The notes under the pieces were generated by a model. It ran no database searches. It was given only the letters and a program-made list of their open reading frames with translations, and was not told the DNA's origin. This document shows, one piece after another, positions 17,331 to 24,546 of a stretch of 36,180 nucleotides of DNA (within the stretch, counting starts at the first letter, position 1; each line of letters begins with the position of its first letter). The position numbers and the translations under genes are program-made. Where the stretch lies: the NCBI GenBank assembly GCA_022768655.1, contig JALEQD010000063.1:1-36180 (forward strand). The letters are read 5' to 3'. The stretch comes from Anaeroplasma sp. GTDB lineage: Bacteria; Bacillota_I; Bacilli_A; Acholeplasmatales; Anaeroplasmataceae.

Positions 17331-18989
17331 TTATTCTTTTTCTAACGCAAGAGTTCTTGTTGTTAAATCACATACCTCAGTTGGTCCATAATACTGAATA
17401 GCACCTGGATATGTATAACAAGTTTCAACTGCCCACTCATCTCTATGAGCTTCAAAATACTTAAATGGTTTTCCTTCAAGTTCAACTAATGCTTTTTTAA
17501 TAACTGGCTTATCTTCACCATGTCTTCTTTCCATATTCATCATTTTAGTAATAGGCATACCACCAGCTACCCATTCTTCAGCTGGCTTTGATAAATTTGA
17601 AACCTTTGATAAATAGCCATTATATCCATATTGAATTAGCATAAATGCATTATATCCTAATGAATAACAATAATCAGCATCAAAATTAGAAGGGAATGCA
17701 CATCTACCTTCATATCCAAAGAAATGATGTAATGCATTAAATTTACCTTTGAATGTACCCTTTGCTTTTCTTTCATCTAGATTAGCTTTTACTAATGCTG
17801 AGAATAGTTTTTCAGATTCAATTAATGAAACCTGAACATTTCCATGTGGATCTCTTTCCATGAATAATTGCTGTTGAATATTTTCAGGTAAAATAGCAAA
17901 TACAGCCATTGATTCCTTTGTTAATCCTTCTTCAATAAATGCATATTTTTCCTTCCAAGTAGATAATAAATTAAACGCATCAGCCTTGCTTCCAGCTAGT
18001 AATTCATTTATTTCTTGAATTAATTTCTTGAATTCAGGAACAAATTCAACAACACCCTCTGGAATAATTGCAACACCAAAATTCATTCCTTTTTCGCTTC
18101 TTTTTACAACTGAATCAGCGATATAATCTGCAATTTGTGCAAGTGACATTTTTTTACTTGCTACCTCTTCAGAAATTAAACAAATATTAGGTTGAGTTTC
18201 TAAAGCACACTCTAATGCAACGTGTGATGCAGAACGGCCCATAACCTTAATGAAATGCCAATATTTCTTTGCAGAATTTGCATCTCTTTGAATATTACCA
18301 ATTAGTTCACTATAAGTTTTAGTTGCAGTGTCAAATCCAAAAGAACATTCAATATCATCATTTTTTAAATCTCCATCGATTGTTTTTGGACAACCAATAA
18401 CCTGAACACCTGCATTATTTGCTGCAAAATATTCAGCTAATACTGCGGCATTTGTATTTGAATCATCTCCACCGATGATAACAATAGCTGTAATACCATG
18501 CTTCTTACAAACCTCTAAGGCAACAGCGAATTGTTCCTTTGTTTCAAGCTTAGTTCTTCCTGAACCAATGATATCAAAACCACCAGTATTTCTAAATTGA
18601 TTAATATATTCATCATCAAAAATTAAATAGTTATCATCAAGTAATCCACTAGGACCATTTTTAAATCCTAATAAAACATTTTCCTTGTTTGTTTGCTTTA
18701 ATGCATCATATAGACCACAAACAACATTATGTCCTCCTGGTGCTTGACCTCCTGATAAAATAACACCCACAACTTGTTTTTTAGAAACAGATGTGTTTTT
18801 TCCCTTTTGGAAGGTAATCTCCCTTTTACCATATGTGTTTGGGAATAATGCTTTAATCTTTTCTTGGTCAGCAACGCTTTCTGTTAATGCGCCTTCCTTA
18901 ACACATATTTCTGAAATACCATTTCTTAACATCCCTGGAAGTTTTGGGACATATGAGTATCTCGCAATTTGAAGTGGTGATAGCTTCAT
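17331..18989 (-). CDS. pfp: Pyrophosphate-dependent 6-phosphofructokinase
   Basis: Interconverts fructose 6-phosphate and fructose 1,6-bisphosphate using pyrophosphate instead of ATP, so the step is reversible. The length (552 residues) and motifs fit the long PPi-PFK clade. [14 protein letters not shown] is the phosphate-donor loop, GGDDSNTNA carries the Asp that marks PPi use (ATP enzymes have Gly: GGDGS), [10 protein letters not shown] holds the catalytic Asp and the second PPi-type Lys, and MGRSASH binds fructose phosphate. [10 protein letters not shown] lies near the C-terminus. AAAGGAG lies 9 nt before ATG. It is a single-gene unit with its own promoter and terminator. Confidence 0.95.
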   Translation of the reverse strand: MKLSPLQIARYSYVPKLPGMLRNGISEICVKEGALTESVADQEKIKALFPNTYGKREITFQKGKNTSVSKKQVVGVILSGGQAPGGHNVVCGLYDALKQTNKENVLLGFKNGPSGLLDDNYLIFDDEYINQFRNTGGFDIIGSGRTKLETKEQFAVALEVCKKHGITAIVIIGGDDSNTNAAVLAEYFAANNAGVQVIGCPKTIDGDLKNDDIECSFGFDTATKTYSELIGNIQRDANSAKKYWHFIKVMGRSASHVALECALETQPNICLISEEVASKKMSLAQIADYIADSVVKRSEKGMNFGVAIIPEGVVEFVPEFKKLIQEINELLAGSKADAFNLLSTWKEKYAFIEEGLTKESMAVFAILPENIQQQLFMERDPHGNVQVSLIESEKLFSALVKANLDERKAKGTFKGKFNALHHFFGYEGRCAFPSNFDADYCYSLGYNAFMLIQYGYNGYLSKVSNLSKPAEEWVAGGMPITKMMNMERRHGEDKPVIKKALVELEGKPFKYFEAHRDEWAVETCYTYPGAIQYYGPTEVCDLTTRTLALEKE

Positions 18990-19027
18990 ATTAAATTTCT
19001 CCTTTGTAGTTAATTATATTTGTTATT

Positions 19028-19056
19028 ATTATATCATTTAATTCTTTAAAAGTTAA
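19028..19056 (-). promoter_or_regulatory. Promoter of the PPi-phosphofructokinase gene
   Basis: Minus-strand TTAACT (19056-19051), 17-bp spacer, TATAAT (19033-19028), about 40 nt before the start codon. Confidence 0.6.
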
Positions 19057-19123
19057 CAAATAATCTTTAAACAAATCTAAATTATCTACGAAAACGTATT
19101 CTTAATAGTAAAAAAAAATATTT

Positions 19124-20494
19124 TTACAAATTAAAGACTCTTTTTGTACATTCTAATGCTAAATCCATCTTTTCTATTACTGATTTGATATCCTCCTCAG
19201 TAATCATTACAGATGGTTCAAATCTAATTGTTTTAGCATTTACTAATGTTCCTGCAGTTAATACTCTTCTTTTAAACATTCCCTTTGATACCTGATAACC
19301 ATATTTAGTATCATGAAATTCTACTGCAAGCATTAACCCAACTCCTCTAACCTCTTGAATGATTTCTGGATATTTTTGATGTAGGCTTTCTAGACCAGCC
19401 TTTAATATTTCCCCTTTTCTTCCGCATTCAGCTGGAACATTATGCTCAATCATATATTTTATTGTTGCAAGTGCGGCAGCACAGCATAATGGATTACCTC
19501 CAAATGTAGGAGAACCCAATAGCCAAGGATTATCAACAAGCTCCTTTGTCCACATATGTGGTCTACAAATAATTCCTGTTATAGGCATTATTCCTCCACC
19601 AAATGCCTTACCAAATGTCATAATATCTGGTGTGACATTTTCTGCTTCGCATCTCCACATTGTACCAGTTCTACCCATACCTGTTTGAATTTCATCAAAA
19701 ATTAGGGCAACCTTATATTCATCACATATTTTTCTAACCTCAGTTAAATACCCCTCAGGTGGCACAATTACACCAGCCTCACCTTGAATAGGCTCTAATA
19801 TAACTGCCGCAACAGACTCTCCTACCTCAACTACATTTCTAATTGCCTTACGAATATCCTCTGCTACTCCATATTCAACATGTACTACCTGCTGAACCAT
19901 AGGTGCATATGGCTTACGATATGTACCCTTGCCACCCATAGATACTGCACCCATAGATTTACCATGGAAGGCATGCACAGTAGAAATATACCAACGTCCA
20001 CCAGTTGCGATTCTAGCAAGCTTTAGTCCCATTTCAACTGCTTCAGCACCACCATTTGTGAAAAAGCAATACTTTAAATCACCTGGTGTTATTTCGCTAA
20101 CAGCCTTAGCTAAATAACCACGTAGTGGATCAAGTAATTCCTGTGAATGCAAGGCTTGATGCTCAAGCTGTGCCTTTACAACCTCCAATATTTCATCATT
20201 TCTATGACCACAGGTATATATACCAAAGCCACCAAGGCAGTCAATAAATTTTTCACCCTTTAATCCATAAACATATTGGTTTTTATCTGTCCACTCTAAA
20301 ATAGCACCTAACGCATCATCTGTAGAAACACTTTTTCGATATTTCAACCAGCCTGGTGAAACATATTCATTGAAATTAACTAATGTGTCTGAAACCATCT
20401 TATTTTTTTCTTCCTTTGTAATATGAGATGGATTCTCCTTTATTAGTCTAATCACTTCCGTTATTTCGTTTAATACCTTTTCATTTTTTTCCAT
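19124..20494 (-). CDS. patA: Class III aminotransferase, putrescine aminotransferase-like (PatA/YgjG)
   Basis: PLP enzyme that most likely moves an amino group from putrescine to 2-oxoglutarate, giving 4-aminobutanal. From memory of E. coli PatA (459 residues), the 456-residue product shares its length and blocks such as FIDCLGGFGI, LHSQELLDPLRG, AVILEPIQGEAGV, FDEIQTGMGRTG and TFGGNPL. The PLP lysine is in FGKAFGGG (about residue 296). Acetylornithine and ornithine aminotransferases are close relatives, but the SQELLDPLR block favours the diamine branch. The frame opens at 20524, but ATG 20494 follows a G-rich ribosome site (AGGGGGGG, 6 nt) and is chosen. No polyamine synthesis or aldehyde dehydrogenase gene lies nearby. 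Confidence 0.85.
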   Translation of the reverse strand: MEKNEKVLNEITEVIRLIKENPSHITKEEKNKMVSDTLVNFNEYVSPGWLKYRKSVSTDDALGAILEWTDKNQYVYGLKGEKFIDCLGGFGIYTCGHRNDEILEVVKAQLEHQALHSQELLDPLRGYLAKAVSEITPGDLKYCFFTNGGAEAVEMGLKLARIATGGRWYISTVHAFHGKSMGAVSMGGKGTYRKPYAPMVQQVVHVEYGVAEDIRKAIRNVVEVGESVAAVILEPIQGEAGVIVPPEGYLTEVRKICDEYKVALIFDEIQTGMGRTGTMWRCEAENVTPDIMTFGKAFGGGIMPITGIICRPHMWTKELVDNPWLLGSPTFGGNPLCCAAALATIKYMIEHNVPAECGRKGEILKAGLESLHQKYPEIIQEVRGVGLMLAVEFHDTKYGYQVSKGMFKRRVLTAGTLVNAKTIRFEPSVMITEEDIKSVIEKMDLALECTKRVFNL

Positions 20495-20512
20495 AATAAC
20501 CCCCCCTATAAT

Positions 20513-20544
20513 AAAAAAAAGCATAAATATAAAAATATTTACGC
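20513..20544 (-). terminator. Terminator-like hairpin in the patA leader (possible attenuator)
   Basis: Minus-strand stem GCGTAAATA (20544-20536) with TATTTATGC (20529-20521), 9 bp with one G-U, 6-nt loop, directly followed by eight T (20520-20513). The ribosome site begins a few bases later, so no promoter fits between hairpin and patA. Any patA mRNA must pass through it. Confidence 0.65.
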
Positions 20545-20561
20545 CTTTGTAATATATATTT

Positions 20562-20590
20562 AGTATATCATAAGATAAATCATTTGTTAA
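20562..20590 (-). promoter_or_regulatory. Promoter of patA
   Basis: Minus-strand TTAACA (20590-20585), 17-bp spacer, TATACT (20567-20562). Predicted transcription start near 20555, only about 11 nt before the terminator-like hairpin. Further upstream, a perfect 14-bp palindrome AAAATTCGAATTTT (20636-20649) could be an operator. Confidence 0.65.
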
Positions 20591-20683
20591 TACATTTTTG
20601 AAATATTATACAAATTTTCGACAAAAAGTATGTTAAAAATTCGAATTTTAAAATTGATTAACTTTTAATTATTACATTTTTAA

Positions 20684-21283
20684 TCAATTATTCGCATTAT
20701 ATTCATATAGACACTTTTTATAAAATAATGGTATATCTTCTTCTAGTTTTTTCTCCAATTCAGGATAATCAATACAAGAATACGATAATGTATAAAATTC
20801 CTTTATTCCAAGCATATTTTTGTATCCATTTAGATAAGGAGTTGCAATATCTACATTGTTGTAATCATTAATTACTCCCCCTCTAACTGATAAATAAATG
20901 AGTTTTTTGCAATTAATAATTCCTTTTACACCAAATTCATCATCAACAAATGTTAAATTGTAAACTAATGTTTGCTCAATAAAGCATTTTAAAATAGTCG
21001 GAAAGCATAAATCATAAAATGGTGCAGCAATTACTAATGCGTCACATGATTTAAGCTTTTTAGCAAAACAATAATAGTCATCATAAAATCTTTTATTATA
21101 ACAATCACTATCTCTTTTTGCTAAAAGACAATCATTTAATGGCATAAGATAAGGGTTATTATTTAAATATATAGTATCAATTTCAATATCTCTATTATTA
21201 TTCATTTCTGCTAAAAATCTATTTAATACCATTCTTGTTTTAGAATTTTCTCTAATAGATGAATCAATAACTAATATTCTCAT
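20684..21283 (-). CDS. Flavodoxin-fold NAD(P)H oxidoreductase (AzoR/quinone-reductase type)
   Basis: Likely soluble FMN-binding reductase, 199 residues. It has the flavodoxin-like layout of the AzoR/NQO family: start MRILVIDSSIRENSKT (FMN phosphate loop), the mid-region CDALVIAAPFYDLCFPTILK, where families have a P-x-x-N/D-F-x-x-P motif, and a later LSVRGGV segment. The electron acceptor cannot be read from sequence. ATG 21295 lies inside the ribosome-site context; ATG 21283 follows GGAG by 6 nt and is chosen. It is 26 bp after the SGAS-repeat lipoprotein and is the last gene of the ABC operon. A weak 8-bp inverted repeat (TTGATTAA/TTAATCAA) overlaps its end. Confidence 0.75.
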   Translation of the reverse strand: MRILVIDSSIRENSKTRMVLNRFLAEMNNNRDIEIDTIYLNNNPYLMPLNDCLLAKRDSDCYNKRFYDDYYCFAKKLKSCDALVIAAPFYDLCFPTILKCFIEQTLVYNLTFVDDEFGVKGIINCKKLIYLSVRGGVINDYNNVDIATPYLNGYKNMLGIKEFYTLSYSCIDYPELEKKLEEDIPLFYKKCLYEYNANN

Positions 21284-21309
21284 GTTTATCTCCATTTATA
21301 AAATATAAT

Positions 21310-22242
21310 TTAATTATTAAGCTTATTTACTATGCAGCTTGTACTCTTTTCAATATCAAGTATACCATTTTTGCTTCGATAATCAAGCTCGCTTGCACCA
21401 GATAGCTTAGCTATCATTTTATTTACAAAATCAACCTTCATTGTTGATGCACCTGAAATATCAGCCTTATCAATTGTAATTACCTGCATGTCTAATAGAT
21501 CAAGGCTTGATGCACCTGATAAAATAACATCTAAATATTCAATGTTTCCTATACCTTTTAAGCTTGATGCACCACTCAAATAAAGGTGAAAAGCCTTAAT
21601 AATGCTTTCATTTAATGAAGAATTAGAGGCTCCACTTAAATTCATACTTATATTTCTAATTGTTGAATTTAAAACCTCAAATCTTGAAGCACCACTTATA
21701 TTAATATCAGCCTTATCTAATGTTAATTTGTTAATAGTAGCATTTGATGCACCACTTATTTCAGCCTTTAATTCATCACAATTGATTTCTTCAATATTAG
21801 CTCTTGTAGCACCATATAGCTTAATATTAATATATTCATTAGCTAAAGTATCCTTCTTAATATTTACCTTAGAGTTCGAAAAGCTTAAATCCTTAAATGT
21901 ATATCCATATACATAAATATCAACTGTTTCAGTAACATAATTAGTATATTTATTTGCATAAATATTCAATTCATCAGCTTCTTTTTTTACGTTGATTTTA
22001 TTTATAACATCAACAGATGCGCTAACTGAAACATATTTTTCTTCACTATCTAATATGTAAACATTAGGCCCAAAATATGAATTTTTTTGTTTTAAACAAA
22101 TATCCTTTACACTAATTTTACTTACTTCTTCTATATCATACCTTGCTGTTTGAAACTCTTCACTTGCATGATAATCATCTCTACATCCAGAAAATAATAA
22201 TATTGAAAAGATAGATATCAATAAAACTATATATTTTTTCAT
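21310..22242 (-). CDS. Lipoprotein with SGAS-repeat beta-helix (DUF2807-like, GIN-domain type)
   Basis: 310 residues. Signal peptide with lipobox LFSGC (Cys about residue 20), so anchored outside the membrane. From about residue 140, seven SGAS motifs (SGASN, SGASR, SGASN, SGASS, SGASS, SGAST, SGASE) recur every 18-21 residues, preceded by a degenerate YGATR turn. This regular ladder is characteristic of right-handed parallel beta-helix domains of the DUF2807 type, where each unit forms one coil. Molecular role unknown in the family; adhesion or envelope-stress sensing are only suggestions. Its ATG overlaps the permease stop (TAATG), giving translational coupling with the ABC exporter. Confidence 0.8.
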   Translation of the reverse strand: MKKYIVLLISIFSILLFSGCRDDYHASEEFQTARYDIEEVSKISVKDICLKQKNSYFGPNVYILDSEEKYVSVSASVDVINKINVKKEADELNIYANKYTNYVTETVDIYVYGYTFKDLSFSNSKVNIKKDTLANEYINIKLYGATRANIEEINCDELKAEISGASNATINKLTLDKADINISGASRFEVLNSTIRNISMNLSGASNSSLNESIIKAFHLYLSGASSLKGIGNIEYLDVILSGASSLDLLDMQVITIDKADISGASTMKVDFVNKMIAKLSGASELDYRSKNGILDIEKSTSCIVNKLNN

Positions 22243-23144
22243 TATGATCTTTCCTTTCTTTTAGAAAATATATTAATCAAAATATAAGCACCAATGAATA
22301 ATACTACTGATGAAATTATTACAATGTAGCTCATCCAATTTTCTACCTTGTGATCAAAGAAATATAGTACAGCATCAAAATTCTTTTTAATTCCATCTAT
22401 TACCTCTTGAGGGAAATTATTATTTCCAAATTCATCTATTACACCACGCATAAAGTGACTATGCATTAATGAAGTACCATAAGAACCAGGTAAAAACATT
22501 AATATTCTTTGTAAAGTAATTCCAAACTGACTCATTGGCATATAAGCACCACATATAAATCCATAGCCTGTACTAATTAATGTACCTACTGCTGACATTT
22601 GTCCTTGTGTTTTTAAGAAATAATTAATTAATGATGATAATGATGTACCAAATAATACTAAGATGAATACATCAATAATAATTAATATTACATCAACAAA
22701 TGATAAATACCAACCAACACAAGCTAAATAAATAAAGCCTACAATTAATGCAAGATAGCAAATAATTAATGTTACCAATGCTGATGAAATAAAATATCCA
22801 AGAGAAAGAGTAGTTTTCTTAATTGGTGCAATTGTCAAATCAGGCAAAATTCCATCTGCTTTATCCTGTATCATTAGTAAATTAGAGCAAAACGCAATTG
22901 TTACACATGATACTGATAATAAACTAGAAAATAACCAACCACCAATAAATCCTTCAATTAAGCTTTTAGAAATATTCATTCCTTCAGGAAGACTTGAGTT
23001 AAATGAATCACGATATACATTACCTAAGAATGTAACAAACAACAAAATCAAGATTAATGGTGTAATCAATGATGTTAAAAACATTGCTTTATCCTTGAAG
23101 AAAAGCTTTGTATTTCTTTTAATCAAACTTAACAACACTTTCAT
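22242..23144 (-). CDS. ABC-2-type exporter permease
   Basis: Membrane subunit of an ABC exporter, 300 residues with about six helices: one at about 20-42, then about 68-90, 110-135, 145-168, 180-200 and 272-293. The layout, with a short polar N-terminus and long extracellular loop before the last helix, is the ABC-2/DrrB type used for drugs, lipids or polysaccharides. It follows the ATPase directly; its ribosome site GGGAGG is formed by the last codons of the ATPase gene (K-G-G-N) and sits about 8 nt before ATG. Substrate unknown. Confidence 0.88.
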   Translation of the reverse strand: MKVLLSLIKRNTKLFFKDKAMFLTSLITPLILILLFVTFLGNVYRDSFNSSLPEGMNISKSLIEGFIGGWLFSSLLSVSCVTIAFCSNLLMIQDKADGILPDLTIAPIKKTTLSLGYFISSALVTLIICYLALIVGFIYLACVGWYLSFVDVILIIIDVFILVLFGTSLSSLINYFLKTQGQMSAVGTLISTGYGFICGAYMPMSQFGITLQRILMFLPGSYGTSLMHSHFMRGVIDEFGNNNFPQEVIDGIKKNFDAVLYFFDHKVENWMSYIVIISSVVLFIGAYILINIFSKRKERS

Positions 23145-23145
23145 T

Positions 23146-24054
23146 TTAGTTACCTCCCTTTAAATCCTTTCCAGTTACAGCTAAAAATACATCATCCATT
23201 TTACCCTTTGTTATTTCATAATCGACAAATAAATCAGGATTGTCCAAAACTAGCTTTGTTGCCATTTTAGTATTTTCAACCTCAACACGGTATCCGCCTC
23301 TAATTTTTGTGTAATTCAAATTCATATTTTTAATTACATCCTCTTCAACATTATAAAATGTAATATAATCGCCTGTATATTTATTTTTTAGATCAATAGG
23401 CGTACCTTCTGCCACTATTTTGCCACTATCTAATATAACAACATAATCAGCATCAATAACCTCTTCCATATAATGTGTAGTTAAAAATACTGTTAGACCT
23501 CTTTCCTTTCTTAGCTTATGAATTACATCCCATACATTTTTTCTAGTTTGTGGGTCTAATCCAGTTGTTGGTTCATCTAAAATTAATATCTTAGGATCAT
23601 GTAATAAAGCTCTTGCAATATCAACTCTTCTTTTTTGACCACCTGAAAGCTTTTTAATTGGTCTATTAAGTATTTCATCTAAATCAAATAATTTACATAG
23701 TTCATTCAATTTTTTTTCAAATTCAGCACCACAAATTCCATATAAACCTGCTCTATATTTTAAATTGTCCTTAACTGATAATGGTTTATCTAATGCAGAT
23801 GCTTGAAATACTACTCCAATATCCTTTCTCACCTTATCAATGTCCTTATCAAGATTATGACCATTAACTATAACCTCTCCTGAATCTTTTGATAATTGAC
23901 CACACATAATTGATATTGTTGTTGATTTTCCAGCACCATTAACTCCTAAAAAAGCAAAGAATTCTCCTTCTTTAACTTTAAAGCTAATATCTGATACTGC
24001 TAATAAATCATTATAGCTTTTACTTAGATTGCTAATTTCAATTATATTATTCAT
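23146..24054 (-). CDS. ABC exporter ATP-binding protein (DrrA/CcmA-type)
   Basis: Energises the adjacent permease. 302 residues with Walker A GVNGAGKST, Q-loop in VFQAS, the signature LSGGQKRR, Walker B LILDEPTTGLDP and switch His in TTHYME. About 85 residues after the ATPase core (from about 220) form a DUF4162-like C-terminal domain common in drug-type exporters. Upstream in-frame starts exist (TTG at 24069, ATG at 24060), but GGGAGG ends 7 nt before ATG 24054, which also gives the usual MNNIIEISNLSK start. First gene of a four-gene unit: ATPase, permease, SGAS lipoprotein, flavodoxin-fold reductase. Confidence 0.93.
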   Translation of the reverse strand: MNNIIEISNLSKSYNDLLAVSDISFKVKEGEFFAFLGVNGAGKSTTISIMCGQLSKDSGEVIVNGHNLDKDIDKVRKDIGVVFQASALDKPLSVKDNLKYRAGLYGICGAEFEKKLNELCKLFDLDEILNRPIKKLSGGQKRRVDIARALLHDPKILILDEPTTGLDPQTRKNVWDVIHKLRKERGLTVFLTTHYMEEVIDADYVVILDSGKIVAEGTPIDLKNKYTGDYITFYNVEEDVIKNMNLNYTKIRGGYRVEVENTKMATKLVLDNPDLFVDYEITKGKMDDVFLAVTGKDLKGGN

Positions 24055-24123
24055 AAACATACCTCCCAAAAATTTTTACACTATCATTTTAATTATTTTT
24101 TATTATTATTCTATAAAAAAAAT

Positions 24124-24154
24124 GTAAAATGCATAATTTTAGAAGTAAAATGCA
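24124..24154 (-). promoter_or_regulatory. Paired direct repeats upstream of the ABC operon, candidate LytTR binding site
   Basis: TGCATTTTAC on the minus strand occurs twice, at 24154-24145 and 24133-24124, perfectly conserved and 21 bp apart. LytTR-type activators (AgrA, ComE, VirR) bind two direct repeats of about 9-10 bp spaced by one further turn, i.e. a 21-22 bp period. The site lies 70-100 bp before the ATPase start, next to a gene for a LytTR protein. AT-rich candidate -10 boxes follow at about 24115-24105. Binding is inferred. Confidence 0.5.
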
Positions 24155-24211
24155 ATAGCATTTAGTATTTTTACATAATTAACAATATACATTAAAACAA
24201 ATAATGCAAAT

Positions 24212-24242
24212 AAAAAACATCAAAGCTAATTAGCAATGATGT
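24212..24242 (-). terminator. Terminator upstream of the ABC operon, ending transcripts from the LytTR/remnant side
   Basis: Minus-strand hairpin ACATCA (24242-24237) with TGATGT (24222-24217), an internal TT/TT bulge, an inner GCT-AATT-AGC, then six T (24217-24212). It insulates the ABC operon from the upstream genes on the same strand. Confidence 0.65.
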
Positions 24243-24302
24243 CATTAAATAAATATATTCTTCTTTTTTATAATTTATCATCAAATAGATAAATACAAAA
24301 TA

Positions 24303-24480
24303 TTATTTTAATAAATCTTCCACAGAACAATCTAGTGTTTTAGCAAGCTTTAATAATGTTTCTCATTGAGCCGTTACCATATTTTGGTATTTCAATTATA
24401 TTTTTTGAACCATGATATATAATTATTTCTTTATTTACTTTACCATCTCTAACATTTTTGTACCATTGTAATGGTAGTTA
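24303..24480 (-). pseudogene. Remnant: DUF3990-like N-terminus joined out of frame to an HTH (XRE) C-terminus
   Basis: No intact gene fits 24070-24546. On the minus strand 24477-24340 reads LPLQWYKNVRDG, then VNKEIIIYHGS and NIIEIPKYGNGS, resembling the opening of DUF3990-type proteins (YHGS...IE.P.FG.G). There is an in-frame stop just before it, and the frame ends soon after. In another frame, 24362-24303 reads TLLKLAKTLDCSVEDLLK and a stop, the typical tail of a small XRE/Cro regulator. The two pieces overlap in DNA, as expected after deletion and frameshift. Family identifications are from memory of short motifs. A TTGTTA-N16-TATAAT promoter-like pair precedes it near 24550-24520. Confidence 0.5.
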
Positions 24481-24546
24481 TTCAACTGAAATAATATTTT
24501 TTTCTAATTATTTATAGTATTATAATTTCAAAATAATTAGTAACAA

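Noticed and set aside
21330-21840. Regular DNA repeats that could look like a CRISPR or tandem-repeat array
   Set aside because: The repeats are short codons for SGAS at ~60-bp spacing with no conserved repeat/spacer structure; they are explained by the protein beta-helix.
21602-21916. Plus-strand open frame of 104 codons opposite the SGAS lipoprotein
   Set aside because: Repetitive product (E-A-P-L repeats) is just the reverse reading of the SGAS repeats.
24070-24300. Possible hidden small gene between the ABC operon and the remnant
   Set aside because: No frame with a ribosome site was found; the stretch is explained by the repeat pair, the terminator and AT-rich promoter sequence.
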